Of a stretch of DNA of 64,000 nt, positions 1-10,789 are shown piece after piece. Position 1 is the first letter of the stretch. Each line of letters begins with the position of its first letter. The notes beneath the pieces were generated by a model. It did not search any database, was not told the DNA's origin, and was given only the letters and a program-made list of their open reading frames with translations. The stretch comes from Chrysopilus asiliformis (lineage: Eukaryota; Arthropoda; Insecta; Diptera; Rhagionidae), in the NCBI GenBank assembly GCA_964034945.1, contig OZ035963.1, forward strand, positions 43,795,090 through 43,859,089. The letters run 5' to 3'. The position numbers and the translations under genes are program-made.

Positions 1-48
1 AACCCGAATGATTTTTTCGAAACAAGTGGGAATAGGTAGCCAATCACA

Positions 49-126
49 CGTCGTTCCTATTACACTCGAACTGAAATTTTTAGTTTTCGTCGTTCCTATT
101 ACACTCGAACTGAAATTTTTATGATG
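49..126. repeat. 39-bp tandem duplication
   Basis: Two near-identical 39-bp copies (about 49-87 and 88-126) share the core TCGTTCCTATTACACTCG. They lie in the intron or downstream DNA beyond the last visible alkaline phosphatase exon. The rest of 1-311 is AT-rich and shows no gene. Confidence 0.8.
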
Positions 127-311
127 TTCCTATTTTCTCCTGTAAATAAATTATTAATAAATGTTATTATGTAAAAAGATATTAAAAAAAACCTTTTTAA
201 TACAAATATGTACAAGTATTATGGGCTTATTAGGAGCGGTGCATTCTATTATATGGTTCTGTGGTGTATGGTTAATTTTGATATATGAGGTAAATTAAAT
301 TTAATATGTAC

Positions 312-628
312 CAATTGCATGAATCGTGACATCAGACCCGCCGTGGGCATTTTCATCTGTAAAAATTGCAGCCTGTTGAACATAGTCAAACGATGTCGTG
401 TCTTCCAACGATGGATCTCTTCGTGTCGTTTGTCCTGTGGCTTTATCAAGATTAACTTGAAATCCATTGAAGCTGGTTCCATATGTAAGCGTTGTATATG
501 GAACGGAATCGAGTCGGGAATTTGTAGCGATACCTAAAATATTATTACCGCGTCTTGGGTAACCGTTTATTGTAAGAGTATGCGAATGGTCAGCGGTTAC
601 AATCAATAGAGTTTCTTCCATATTATCT
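312..628 (-). CDS. alkaline phosphatase, exon 5 (C-terminal part of the visible protein)
   Basis: This exon continues the minus-strand alkaline phosphatase. It opens after a TTTTAG acceptor (629-630) in phase 2 and encodes DNMEETLLIVTADHSHT, the family motif whose Asp-His pair binds zinc (human placental Asp357/His358 equivalents). The segment GGSDVTIHAIG matches the family GGEDVxVYAxGP block. Translation runs into a stop soon after, but a GTACAT donor at 311-306 splits the AIG glycine codon (phase 1) at a position fitting the family. A further exon with the last zinc-binding His and the C-terminal (GPI-type) tail should therefore lie left of the window. Codons are intact and no disabling change is seen. 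Confidence 0.9.
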
Positions 629-723
629 CTAAAATGTGTTTCTTAAAAGTTTTGATATTTCATCTATAATAGCTGTGTGCTCGACCTTCCCAGGTTTTTT
701 TTCACTCGATGATTGCGCAGGTA

Positions 724-1032
724 AAGGTAGAAATAGATAATGCGATGATCGTACCGACTTGTGTTGGACCGAGGTTGGGCCGACGGTCGTATACAACACA
801 CACACGATACGATTTACTTGCGATTTTGATCGAACAAATTTTTCTAATCAGTTTTTACTAGCAAATATCTCTCGAACCACACAGAACAACAGTTGTAAAT
901 GAATAATATCGTATCGACGGTCGCATGGCAGACCACAATCGATACAATCTGCCGCATGCGACCGCACGTTCTGTCTCAGCGACGTGCGTATAGGGCCCAA
1001 CCGTCATTTCGTGCGCATCTATTTCTACCTAA
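724..1032. mobile_element. MITE-like element with inverted ends in ALP intron 4
   Basis: The left end AGGTAGAAATAGAT (about 725) is repeated inverted at the right end (about 1018-1031), and GGTTGGGCC blocks inside both ends also mirror each other. No coding capacity is seen. The superfamily is not assigned because no clear target duplication is visible. Confidence 0.5.
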
Positions 1033-1086
1033 AGAACGATACAGAATAAAGGGTAATTCATATTAATTTGGCAACACTTGCATTTC

Positions 1087-1420
1087 GACATTTGAGAACA
1101 AGACCCGCTGTCCACCTAAGGTCAGTTAGCTATGTGACCGATGTTTCTCGCTGCGAGTAAAATATATAGTATTTAAATGTGGCGCCGTCCACCTAAGCTA
1201 AGCTATGTAGTGACGTCACTCAGTCATGAACTACGTGGACTAAGTTTGCTCGCATAGTTCAACCCTCGACTACATTAGCTACTTGGAACTGATGGCAAAA
1301 ATTAACGAAAATGTCTCCACGTAGCTTAGCTCGGGTGTACAACAGGGTGAGCTAAGCTATGTAACTACAGCGAAGTTCGCTGGCATAGCTTAGCTTAGGT
1401 GGAAAGTGGACCTAAAAAGC
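1087..1420. mobile_element. MITE related to the 19.4-20.8 kb Harbinger-like MITE
   Basis: Repeated, partly inverted blocks of the type GTCCACCTAAGCTAAGCTATGT and CATAGCTTAGCTTAGGTGGA flank a core with ACTACGTGGACTAAG and CTCGCATAGTTC. The same core occurs in the element at 19445-20840, so the two are family members. Ends are less clear here. Confidence 0.55.
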
Positions 1421-1548
1421 GGTCAGCGGACCTAAAAGACTCAAAATTTTTACAATTTTGTTGCAAGAGAAATTTTTCTAAGAATTTCTATACTGAAATA
1501 ACATCATTCCAGCCAGATAGCATTACAGTATTACAAGATATTAATTTT

Positions 1549-3017
1549 GACTGTGTTTAGATTGAGACTTTCCAGGCGCCTGCTTTGGCTCCTTTTCGCG
1601 CCTGAGTTTTTAATTTGAATTTTAAACATGAAAGATGAGCAAATAACCGTTGCTGCAGCCATAGCTTCATCCAGCGCCGGCTCTATGGTTCTATGCGCCC
1701 TATGCAAGTTTTTTTTGCGCCCTTTTTGTTAGAATTAAAAAAAAGTGTAGGGTAGGAGCGGGCCTGTTGAATTATTGCAAAATTTAAAAAAACTAATCAG
1801 TCAATTTTTTTGAAATTTTAGTATGTTGTTAGTACTGATGTCCTCTACTTGCCATAAAACTTTGACAGCGATACCTTATTTATATCGTAAGTGACAGGAA
1901 TATGTGTGTTTTTGGCTCTAAAAGTAAATATTAGACTATACAGTGATTTACCCATTTCTCATACAAATTTTTGTCAATCTGGAAATTTTTTGTATTAAAA
2001 GTGTTGTGCAACACCTCTAGAATAAAAAAAACCTCGTGGGACATTCAAATTTATTGTTTTTGTGATTGCTCAGATCCGTTTTTCGTAAAATGCGAGGCTA
2101 AGTTCGTTAATGGGCAAAAATGGACCATTAGGGGGGGTACCCCTCATACGAACGAAATCGTTTTTTCTGAATATCTCAAAAACGGTGCATCTTATCAAAA
2201 AAAAGTCCAAGAACAAAAGTTATTTAGGATATGATTCTACATAAAACTCCCATACTTCAAAATCCGATTAGAATAAATTTTTAAAAATCTTATTGAAAAG
2301 TTTGACTTCAAAGTGGAATTTTGATACAATCGTTCGCCGTTCACTTAAATCACCATACGGGTTTTCAATAATTGCCAGATTGGCAATTATAGCTTTTGTT
2401 ATGTTTCTCATTATATTTTACTCTTTCTAATTCATTAAGAAATTAACAACGACCCAGCAGGAAATTTTTGGTGCGCAAGCAATATTCGCGCGCTTCTTCT
2501 TCACTGCCAAAAGAAGCTGTCAGGAAGCACATAAAATATAGATCACAAAAAATATTTGAATTTGTATTTAGAGTTTTCAAATATTTTTTTTAATAAATTA
2601 AACACAGAAATTTTTTTTGAAAAATTTTTGTTTACACAAATATAAAAAAATGAAAAATATATAATTATTTAAATCGAAAGAGGAAAGGCGCCCTTTAGGT
2701 CGGCGCCCCCATGCCTTGCATGGTCTGCATATTAGGTTGAGCCGGGCCTGGCTTCATCATTACTATGTAATACATCTCTCTTGTTTCTTTATATTCTAAA
2801 AAATATTTCACAAGAACCTTTCTTTTTAACCAAAATGTCAGCAGTGAAAAAGGAATGCATGAAAACAAAACAATCAAACGAGAACAGAAGCGGATGACCC
2901 CGATAATGGAATGGAATTTCTAACTTTCGTTCGTGTTTTCCTTTCACACTCTCCCTTCGCGTCTTGCTCACAAATATTGTCAGACAGGCGCCTGAAAAGT
3001 CTCAATCTAAACAGTCT
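1549..3017. mobile_element. TIR element about 1.45 kb long, interrupted by a DINE-like copy
   Basis: The sequence TTTAGATTGAGACTTTCCAG plus GCGCCTG near 1557-1583 recurs inverted at about 2984-3012 (CAGGCGCCTGAAAAGTC). Between them are AT-rich DNA without a convincing ORF and a DINE-like 3' fragment. The inverted ends suggest a non-autonomous DNA transposon of unknown superfamily. Confidence 0.45.
2060..2407 (+). mobile_element. DINE/Helentron-like element, 3' part
   Basis: This is a 5'-truncated copy of the most common repeat in the window. It begins near AGATCCGTTTTTCGTAAAATG and ends with CACCATACGGGT, the hairpin ATTGCCAGATTGGCAAT and GCTTTTGTTATG. It encodes nothing. Confidence 0.7.
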
Positions 3018-3112
3018 TTGGCGAGAAAATAAATCAACCTTTCAATCATGCACCTCTAGTGTCGAGCACATAAAATGTATCTACTCGAGTGAAGGTGTCA
3101 CCAGTGAACTTA

Positions 3113-3319
3113 GGCCCTTATTATGAATGTCAATTCACAATTGATAGTAGATAATTATCAACTAAGTTGATACATCGGTATTACGAATGTCAATCGGTGT
3201 CAACTTTATTGATAGCTGGCAACCAAAGTTGACACCGATTGACATTCGTAATACCAATGTATCAACTCAGTTGATAATTATCAACTATCAATTGTGAATT
3301 AACATTCATAATAAGGGCC
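3113..3319. mobile_element. near-perfect foldback MITE, Harbinger-like (TTA target duplication)
   Basis: Two arms of about 95 bp are reverse complements around a short loop near 3213-3225. The ends are GGCCCTTATTATG, flanked on both sides by TTA (3110-3112 and 3320-3322). GG-starting ends with a 3-bp TTA duplication fit PIF/Harbinger MITEs. It lies in ALP intron 4. Confidence 0.75.
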
Positions 3320-3385
3320 TTAGTTTTATTTGACCTGGGAAATGTATGGACGAGCTAATATTGCAGAACAAATAAAGATTTTTAC

Positions 3386-3629
3386 TTAATTTCTTCAAGC
3401 GTCGCTTTTACAGCCTCATCCATAGCCACCGTTTCAGATAAAGCTTTCCTAGCAGCTCCTCGATGATGGGCTTGATCGATGTTTCCTCCCTCAACAACTA
3501 ATAGAAAACCTTTTCGTTTCCGTTTTAACATTTGTATGGCTTTTACTGTCATTTGCTTAAGCGAAGGCATTCCATTTGGACCTTGATCTCTCTCGTGATC
3601 ATATTTAAGATGACCGTTGGCAAAAATGC
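3386..3629 (-). CDS. alkaline phosphatase, exon 4
   Basis: This exon follows a 57-bp intron (3686-3630) with an ATGTTTAG acceptor and ends at a GTAAAA donor (3385) in phase 2. It encodes IFANGHLKYDHERD and then FLLVVEGGNIDQAHH. In the family the Glu of VEGG binds magnesium, and the Asp and last His of the IDxxHH motif bind zinc; all three are present. The usual Arg-Ile-Asp-His is Asn-Ile-Asp-Gln here, a conservative departure at non-ligand positions. The remaining helix (LSETVAMDEAVKATLEEI) matches the family. The frame is open. Confidence 0.92.
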
Positions 3630-3686
3630 CTAAACATTTTTTTTTCGTAATTTTAACGTTATTAAAATTTTAATGAAATTACGAAC

Positions 3687-3897
3687 CCAGGACATAATCA
3701 GTATCGGGATTCAGAGATGCTAAATCCGCATTGTTTTCAAGGACTGCGTATGTATCCCCTCGGCTTTTCTTATCATCTTCCCAGTCAGAGATTAAATCGC
3801 GACCATCTTTCGAAAAACACGCCCATGTATCGATGGGATTGGCGTCTGTTCCAGTCAAGTTTGATTGAAGGCACTGTCTTCCACCGCCCATGATGAC
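3687..3897 (-). CDS. alkaline phosphatase, exon 3
   Basis: This exon encodes VIMGGGRQCLQ, the family MGGGR motif, and then a stretch with RGDTYAVLENNADLASLNPDT. It begins after a TTTTTTAG acceptor in phase 0 and ends at ...GTCCTGG followed by GTTCGT, a GT donor with weak positions +3 to +5. The split Gly codon is completed by exon 4, which gives the expected LGIFAN join. No stop or shift is seen. The reading is continuous with exons 2 and 4 by phase and by family alignment. Confidence 0.9.
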
Positions 3898-3990
3898 CTA
3901 TTTTTTTGTTATGTTTTTGAATTTGGTATTGTATTGTAATATAAAGTGTTGTCGATATTTCTTGTAATTATAAAATTTAATAAAACTTAC

Positions 3991-4353
3991 ATTAATATTT
4001 TTTCCAGGCTCATCTTCAATGAGCATTCGGCCAATATCCTTGCAACCTTTCGATATTGCATTTTCTGGAACTTTTTGTTCACACTCCCATCTCCGATCAG
4101 GAATGTGGGCATATAAAGCTGCAGGGGTAGCATGAGTTACTCTGGTTGTTGTGACGAAACCTGTATTCATTCCATCTGCTTGAGCCCAAGAAACAATGGT
4201 TTCAACATGATGTTCTTGATCCAGGGATGCTGAACAATTTCTTAAGGATACACTGGAGTCCACGCCTCCAGTTTCATAGTTGGTCTTTACACCGCTAAAA
4301 AGAGCTGTTGCCGTTGAAAATGAATCAGGAACCTGTTTGTCTGCACAGTACGT
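3991..4353 (-). CDS. alkaline phosphatase, exon 2 with catalytic Ser
   Basis: The 121-codon exon starts after a TTTCTTTTAG acceptor in phase 0 with TYCADKQVPDSFSTATALF. The Ser of the PDS motif corresponds to the phosphorylated serine of alkaline phosphatases (about residue 168 of this protein). It continues with SGVKTNYETGG, WAQADGMNTGFVTTTRVTHA and TPAALYAHIPDRRWE, all family signatures; the Thr in the VTHATP segment is near a magnesium ligand. It ends with GTAAGT (phase 0). The upstream neighbour in the transcript is exon 1, about 33.7 kb away. Confidence 0.93.
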
Positions 4354-4795
4354 CTAAAAGAAATTATATTGTCGTATACGCCATTTACTACTGCTGAGAT
4401 ATTCGTGTTTAAAGTTTGAATGTAATTTATGCCAAATCTTGGCGTCAGAACTTTTTTTAAATTTTCTCGTAGACTAGTTTTGTTAATAGACGCCACGGCC
4501 ACAACTATTTATGGTTTTTTTTCGGTTTTCACAAAATTGTAAATATTGTGAGCGCTAATTACTGCAATGCCTGTGTATTGTTTAGCCATATAAAGTTTTT
4601 TCGAGTTTTGACTCTTAAAGTTAGTTTTTTTGAGACATGGTTTTCTTAGCTATAGAAAATATACGCAAATCAACAAAACTAGATTTTAGAGCTATATCTT
4701 TAACAGAAAAGAACTTATAGCCCTATTATGTAAGTCGTGCGGACTCGTCAGTCCGCAGCGACCGTTAAGTCCATTCCGCAGTGATTTGGTATTAT

Positions 4796-6004
4796 CACAA
4801 ATAATATACAGATGACCGGAGCTCAAAGAAACGCATGATACAATTTTTAACCATCAGCCGACAGAAGATTAGCCGACAGAAGATCAGCCGACAAAAGCTT
4901 TTGACTTAAATTTTGTGCGAGAGTGGAGAGATACGATGTTGAGCGAAGTTTCTCGTCAAATCGTATGCCGTACACACACAAGTGAATGTAATAAATGTGT
5001 TGAATTTTTTGTATGATTGGCGCGGCGGTGGGGTTGTATAAAACATTTGTAGCATGCAAAGTTAGGCTAGGGAACGCTTGTGGTAAGAGCTAGGTTTTGA
5101 TTTTAAGTGGGAAATATTCCACAGATTAAGTCGATTGTTCCATAAGTGTTTTCATTCAATTTGCATTAGGTTTTTGAGTTGTTCAAAAGAAAAAGCAAAC
5201 CTCGATCAGTAAAATTGATTTTTACTTAATTCTTATTTCGCAAATTTAATATTATGTCTTGGGAACGAACTAAATGTGTGATTATTAGCTGCCAAGCTAA
5301 ATTGAAAGATTTTCCGCAAAATTATTGCGACCCAGATAAGGCACTTTACAGTTAGTTAAGGCATTGAGTCATGCTCCTGTTTGGCTGCATCGATTTCCCG
5401 TTCGCGGTCGCAATACTTTGTAAGCAGTTCCCTCCTTATGTCTCACTCCGCTGTAATTTAGTTTCCAACAAAGTATTGCGACCGAGAACGGGAAATCGAT
5501 GCAGCCAAACAGGAGCATGACTCAATTCCTTAACTAACTGTAAAGTGCCTTATCTCGGTCGCAATAATTGTCGCGCTAAAAATTCTGAACATCTTCCTAT
5601 GATTAATGGATCTTTGATAGCAATTTTATAAACCTCTCGATTATTTTTTTTTACCAAAAAAGAAACATTAAAGAATCGAACTTAAGCACGACCACGCATA
5701 ACAATATCGCATCAGATCAACTAAGGAACGAAAACCTACGGTCGATTAAAAACAAACATCCTGAGGATCAATGATTTTGAACAATGAATTACAAGAAATA
5801 CACCGCTCCCGCTAATTTTTTCCAACATGAAATGCATGTAGCTTGTGTTTGCATTTAGGCAAAAGCTTGAAATCATCTCAAAAGAGAACCGAAGACAAAG
5901 TTCTGTCACAGAGGAAAAAGTTTTTCGGCCTTTAAAAGCTCGCTTGATTTGGTTTCATATAACATGGTTTTCTTAGACCGCCGGTCATCTGTATATTATT
6001 TGTG
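4796..6004. mobile_element. TIR element with 24-bp inverted ends
   Basis: The left end CACAAATAATATACAGATGA plus CCGG (4796-4819) is exactly inverted at 5981-6004. GTATTAT flanks both sides (4789-4795 and 6005-6011), a possible 7-bp target duplication, though part of this may belong to the neighbouring GTATTATGTAAGTCCGC repeat. It contains the foldback at 5321-5568 and no coding sequence. Confidence 0.55.
5321..5568. mobile_element. foldback MITE with about 101-bp arms
   Basis: The arms 5321-5421 and 5468-5568 are almost perfect reverse complements. They begin ATTATTGCGACC and end with GGTCGCAATACTTTGT at the 46-bp loop. No ORF. The motif TATTGCGACC occurs at both ends of each arm. Confidence 0.75.
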
Positions 6005-6353
6005 GTATTATGTAAGTCCGCATGCCGTTTGCCGGCTAGACTCGCTGCGATCATATGCGTTGGTTCGCGTTGAACTGTCAAACGTGAGAAAGATTCGTTT
6101 CAGTCGTCACTGATACTTAAATATTTTATTTATTTTTTAAAAATATAGCAATGTTTCCAAGTGTAGCACTTTTTTTCTTTAATGATAATAACAACACCGA
6201 TATGAAAAGTATAAGAAAATCAATGATAAGAAAATCAAACACAGTCTCTTTTGCTCATAACCTCGAAATGTCACAGGAAAAGGTGAGTCCGCAGCCAAAT
6301 AGATGCGGACTTGAAATTGCTTGAAACGCAGGTCGTGCGGACTTATATAATAC
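6004..6353. mobile_element. short TIR element (GTATTATGTAAGTCCGC ends)
   Basis: GGTATTATGTAAGTCCGC at 6004-6021 recurs inverted (GCGGACTTATATAATACC) at 6336-6353. The related half-end CTATTATGTAAGTCGTGCGG lies at about 4732. It is a non-coding MITE. Confidence 0.5.
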
Positions 6354-6707
6354 CAAAACAGTCCGCAGAGGCATATTTGCCGCAGTACGACGAGTCGGGC
6401 GACTTTCATGATAGGACTATAAATATCGTGTTAACTAATTTTTATCACATTAAGTGCCGTTTGCACCAACAAAACTTAGCAACTTATGTACAACTTAAAA
6501 AATTTAAGTCGAAGAATTTCTACGGTTTAAGTAGGCTAACCACAACTTAATTTTTTAAGAATAATACGCGCAAACGGGCCTTAATATCACAATAAATTGA
6601 AAACTATTAGAAAATCTGTAAAAATCATATAGCAAATATTGTAAAAACTAGAAATATCACACTCGTAAAACATTTTAGGCGAAAATAATAAATTAAAATC
6701 TAAAAAT

Positions 6708-6985
6708 ATGAACATATCAAAAGCTATAATTGCCAATCTGGCAATTACTGAAAACCCGTATGGTGATATGGCATTGTTCGAAGTTTAAGTGAACGGCGAA
6801 CAGTTGTATCAAAATTCCACTTTGAAGTCAAACTTTTCAATAACATTTTTTAAGATTTCGATGTATGGGAGTTTTATGCAGAATCATATCCTAAATAACT
6901 TTTGTTGCAGCACTTTTTTTTTTGATAAAATGCACCGTTTTTGAGATATTCGCAAAAAACGTTTTCGTTCGTATGGAAGGTACAT
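6708..6985 (-). mobile_element. DINE/Helentron-like element, 3' part
   Basis: This minus-strand copy starts with the 3' tail (CAAAAGCTATAATTGCC and the hairpin) and runs into the AAAACGTTTTCGTTCGTATGG segment, then is lost. It is non-coding. Confidence 0.65.
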
Positions 6986-7169
6986 TCCAATGATTATATT
7001 ATTTTATCCTTTTTAAAGGATTTTTTTTATTATTAGGGTTGACCTCAGTAATTTAAATATCTCGAAAGTTATGCCCAAACAGATGAGGCGGTAACGTCAA
7101 CGTCGGCGTTATGACACCAGCATGTGTGTATAGAGCCCATAATATACAGAGTGGATATCCGGACTAGAG

Positions 7170-8296
7170 CGACTAGACATGAGTTTTTTTTACTTATATT
7201 AAGCGATTTCCGTTATTTTGATAATGTGACAAAGAACGACATTTTTAAAGTTTTCCGCGCTCGTTTTTCAGCTCGGCGGCCATTTGTACAAGTCCGGATG
7301 TCCACTCTCTATATTATAGGCTCTCTACACACATGATGGCGTGTCAACAACTACAACTATCCAAATTTTGATATGAGTTTTTATACCCGTATGGTTAAAC
7401 CAAAGGGTATATTAACTTTGCCTTACCGTTTGTAACGCCAAGATCCCGTCATCACACACAAAAATGAATTACACCAGTATGTTTAGAATGATAAAAATAA
7501 TTAATGTTTGCATGTCCGTCCGTCTTTCCGTCTGTCTGTGGCCCGGATTCCAAGCGCACGCATTGAGCTAGAGACTTGAAATTTTGCGCAGATCAGTTTT
7601 TCGTAAAATTCAAGGCTAAGTTCGTTAATGGGCAAAAATGGACCATACGAACGAAAACGTTTTTTGTGAATATCTCGAAAACGGTGCATCTTATCAAAAA
7701 AGTCTAACAAAAGTTATTTAGGATATGATTCTACATAAAACTACCATACATCAAAATCCGATTGGAATAAGTTTTAAAAAATTTTATTGGAAAGTTTGAC
7801 TTTAAAGTGGAATTTTGGTATAACTGATCGAGTTTTGATACGAATATCACCATACGGGTTTTCAATAAATGCCAGATTGGCAATTATGCTTTTGTTATGT
7901 TTTTTATTGATATTGACCGATTTCAGTTATTTTACTAATTATTTGTAGCAAAGGATTAACTTTTTAAAGCTCTTCTTACTGATTTTTGAGCTCGGCGGCC
8001 ATTTTTACACGTCCCATTATTTTTTCTCTAGATTATAGTCCAAATCCACACAAATTCAACGACCAATGGGATTTTCCGACGCTCACAAGTTTTAAATTTA
8101 CTGTAATGATTATTTTATCCTTTTTAAAGGATTTTTTTTATTCAGGAGTTTTTCAATTTTTTAGGGTTTTTCTTTAGTCGGGGGTTTTTCAAAATTTTTA
8201 TTTTGATTTTTTTTCACTCTTTTTAAAGATAACAGTGACCAAACTTTTTATGTCCGATCGAATTTAAAGTTTGTTGGTAACCATTTTGTATTGTAA
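7170..8296 (+). repeat. repeat block shared with 41.3-42.25 kb
   Basis: Sequence on both sides of the DINE copy (GTTATTTTGATAATGTGAC, AGCTCGGCGGCCATTT, ATCCTTTTTAAAGGAT) recurs in the same order at 41300-42245 and partly inverted at 40025-40740. It is a larger repeat unit that carries a DINE element; its autonomous parent is unknown. Confidence 0.6.
7377..7903 (+). mobile_element. DINE/Helentron-like element, near full length
   Basis: It starts TTTTTATACCCGTATGGT and has a subterminal inverted repeat (ACCCGTATGGT near the start, ACCATACGGGT near the end), an internal run of GTCC/GTCT units, the hairpin ATTGCCAGATTGGCAAT and the tail GCTTTTGTTATG. This order (subTIR, GTCY microsatellite, 3' hairpin) is that of DINE-1/Helentron-associated elements. 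It has no protein; small ORFs across it read through the microsatellite. Confidence 0.7.
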
Positions 8297-8793
8297 TCTT
8301 AATATATAATAATAAAAATTGATGTTTGTTTGTCTGTCTGTTTGAGATTACAAAACTCAAAAACTACTGGACCGATTTTTACGCGGTTTTTACAAAATGA
8401 TCTGTGTTGCCAGGAGCAGGTTTTTAGCTATGTAGATTTTCAAAATTCGAAACGGAAGGTCATGAAAGGATAACATAAATATCCTTTTTTTCCATTTTGC
8501 CCCGGAAAAATTTGCATTATGGGGTTTTTGGGATCGCTGATCACGAATCCGGTATTAGATTTTCAAAATTCGAAACGGAAGGTCCTGTAAGGATAGCGGA
8601 AATGTCCTTTTTCCAATTTGTCTCGCAAAAACAGGCTTTGCGAGGTTTTCAGGGTTGCTTATCACGAATCTGGAGTTGGAATTTCAAAATTCGAAACGGA
8701 AGGTCCCGTAAGGATAACATTGTTTTCCAAAACTTTTTAAGCATTCTAAAATTTATACAAAAAACTTTTAGCTGGCAACGTAGGGTCTGCTAG
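8297..8793 (+). mobile_element. non-autonomous Helitron
   Basis: It begins with TC (TCTTAATATATAATAAT) after an A and ends GCTGGCAACGTAGGGTCTGC followed by TAG, i.e. a CTAG terminus before a T. This is the A/T insertion and CTRR end expected of Helitrons. The inside holds degenerate repeats (CAAAATTCGAAACGGAAGGT ... AAGGATAACA) related to the 121-bp satellite at 22-23.9 kb. ORFs across it are repeat artefacts. Confidence 0.6.
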
Positions 8794-10740
8794 TCTATTA
8801 TATAAAAATGAATCGTGGTCGGTGCGACTATCCATAACTCGGTTGAATATAATTCGATTTGCATGGGGATTTATTTGTTGGATTCGTATTGACCCAGGTA
8901 AAAACATTACGGAGCCAAAAATTTGAAATTTACACCGGAAAAGTCGGAAAATTTTGAAAATCCGAAATTGCATACTTTCCGAAGTTGCTGGTGGCAGCGG
9001 TTTTCTGGCTTGCACTTTCAGTACTTCCAAATCAAAAATCCCGATTCTTTTTTCGTTTTGTTGGAAAAGTCGAAAAAAATTTTGAGGAAAAGCGGGAATA
9101 TCGGAAAAATTGAAATTTGCATTTTGTATGTGTTTATGATATGGAAGGAGAAAATATTGTATTTGGAACTGAAAAACGGATAATTTTGTCCCTCACGATA
9201 ATGTTATCGCCAACAGATGGCGTTACGCTCTCAGACTCACGTTTAACAGCTGAGAAATATATTCGCTCTTTCCTCATTGATCATCGATGCGAAGCGTTTA
9301 TTTATCGATATAGTGCGCAAATTATCGCTGTTTTTCCTACTTTTAAATCGTCGAAAGTATTTTATTTTCTGATTAACGAAGTGAATCAAGGTATTTACTC
9401 AGTAACCAAGTGAAATTAAATTTTGTGCTTTTTTCCAGAACATTGTGATTTCCAAAAGTGAGGTTAGCGGCAGATCGAATCTGGACTTGCATCAACACAA
9501 ATTTCCTTTATTCATCCACTGTTTTTGTGCGATTTGAAAATTTAAATTATTCATTTTGTGGAGAACGAATTTAAATAAGGTACTTTGTCACCGACTAATG
9601 CGTTTATTTTAAAAAAAATCTATTTGTATGGGAGAGGGAGGTAGGAGTAGTCCAACTGGATAGATAAGTTGTATAAAATCATATTCTGAACACATTTTGT
9701 CTTTATAAATTTTTCGATACGATGCACCGTTTTCGAGAAAATAAGGCAAACGTATTAAATTTGTACCGGGGAGGGGAAAGAGGTAGTCTAACTGAATTTT
9801 GATGTTAGATAAGTTATTTGAAATCATATTCAAAAGACATTTTAGCTTTATAAATTTTTCAATGCAATTCACCGTTTTCGAGAAAATTGCGAAAAAAGTT
9901 TCATTTATATGGAGAAGGGAATGGTCCGATTTTGCCAGTTCAAGAACATAGCATTGCCATTTACGAGAAACGCAACTGAAAATATTTTAAATCTCTAGCT
10001 CAATCCTTCCGAAAGTTATGATATTCACGGATATAAAGACGGACAGAAGACAGAGAGATATACAGACAGACGGTCGGGCATGCCAAAATCAAAATCTTTG
10101 GTCATCCCAAACACCCAGGTGTAGTTCATTTTTGTGTCCAGCGATTGATTTGATGCGTTACAACTAAATCTAATATACTTCAATATGATTCTCATATAGT
10201 GTGGAGGTCCCCAATCTGGAGTGCAAACAAACTTATTGGGGTGCGAGAGCGTTTTTTTTTTTGATTTGTGAGACAGATTTATAATTTTTTTTGATTTGTG
10301 AGATAGAGTTACAAATTTTTTTGATTTGTGAGACAGATTTATAATTTTTTTTGATTTGTGAGATAGAGTTACAAATTTTTTTGATTTGTGAGATGGAGTA
10401 ACGTGTAAACCACGGTTTATAGTTATATGTGGTCGCGGTATCGGCTCCCCTTTCACCCTTTCGCCCGTTATCTTCTGAACTGAAGGGATTTGAATACGGT
10501 TTTCAGTGTTGAGCAGGTCAATCATAAAATAAATTTTCATCCACTCAGACTAGCTACTTCGCTCTACATGGTGCGAGCCCCCTTTCCTGCTATCTCCTAA
10601 ACTACAGAACGGATTTTTATACGATTTTTAGTGTTGGATAGGTTATCTGTCAAGGCAAATTTTCGACCAATCCCCTCCTCAGCTATCTCTGAAACTATTT
10701 TATGGATGTTCAACATATATTACAACATAAATGCAAAAAT
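8794..10740 (+). mobile_element. second Helitron-like or composite repeat, 3' end not defined
   Basis: A new TC start (TCTATTATATAAAAATGAAT) directly follows the CTAG of the previous element. The stretch contains repeated phrases (TTTATAAATTTTTC, CACCGTTTTCGAGAAAA), a degenerate CAGACGG microsatellite near 10040-10075 and the minisatellite at 10255-10400. No protein is recognised. The right end is not identified. Confidence 0.35.
10255..10400. repeat. 30-bp minisatellite in a 60-bp dimer
   Basis: TTTTTTGATTTGTGAG repeats every 30 bp, with two alternating linkers (ACAGATTTATAA and ATAGAGTTACAA), giving a 60-bp higher-order unit. A minus-strand ORF across it (SHKSKK repeats) is a product of the repeat and not supported as a gene. 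Confidence 0.85.
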
Positions 10741-10789
10741 ATTAAGTGTCTGGCGATAAGGGGATTCGCTTTATTCCCTTTTTCTCAAG

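Noticed and set aside
8497..8793. 98-codon ORF at 8.5-8.8 kb
   Set aside because: It reads through the internal repeats of a Helitron and ends at its CTAG terminus.
10025..10540. 171-codon minus-strand ORF as a lysine/serine-rich protein
   Set aside because: It is produced by the 30/60-bp minisatellite and extends into a CAGACGG microsatellite; no known motif.
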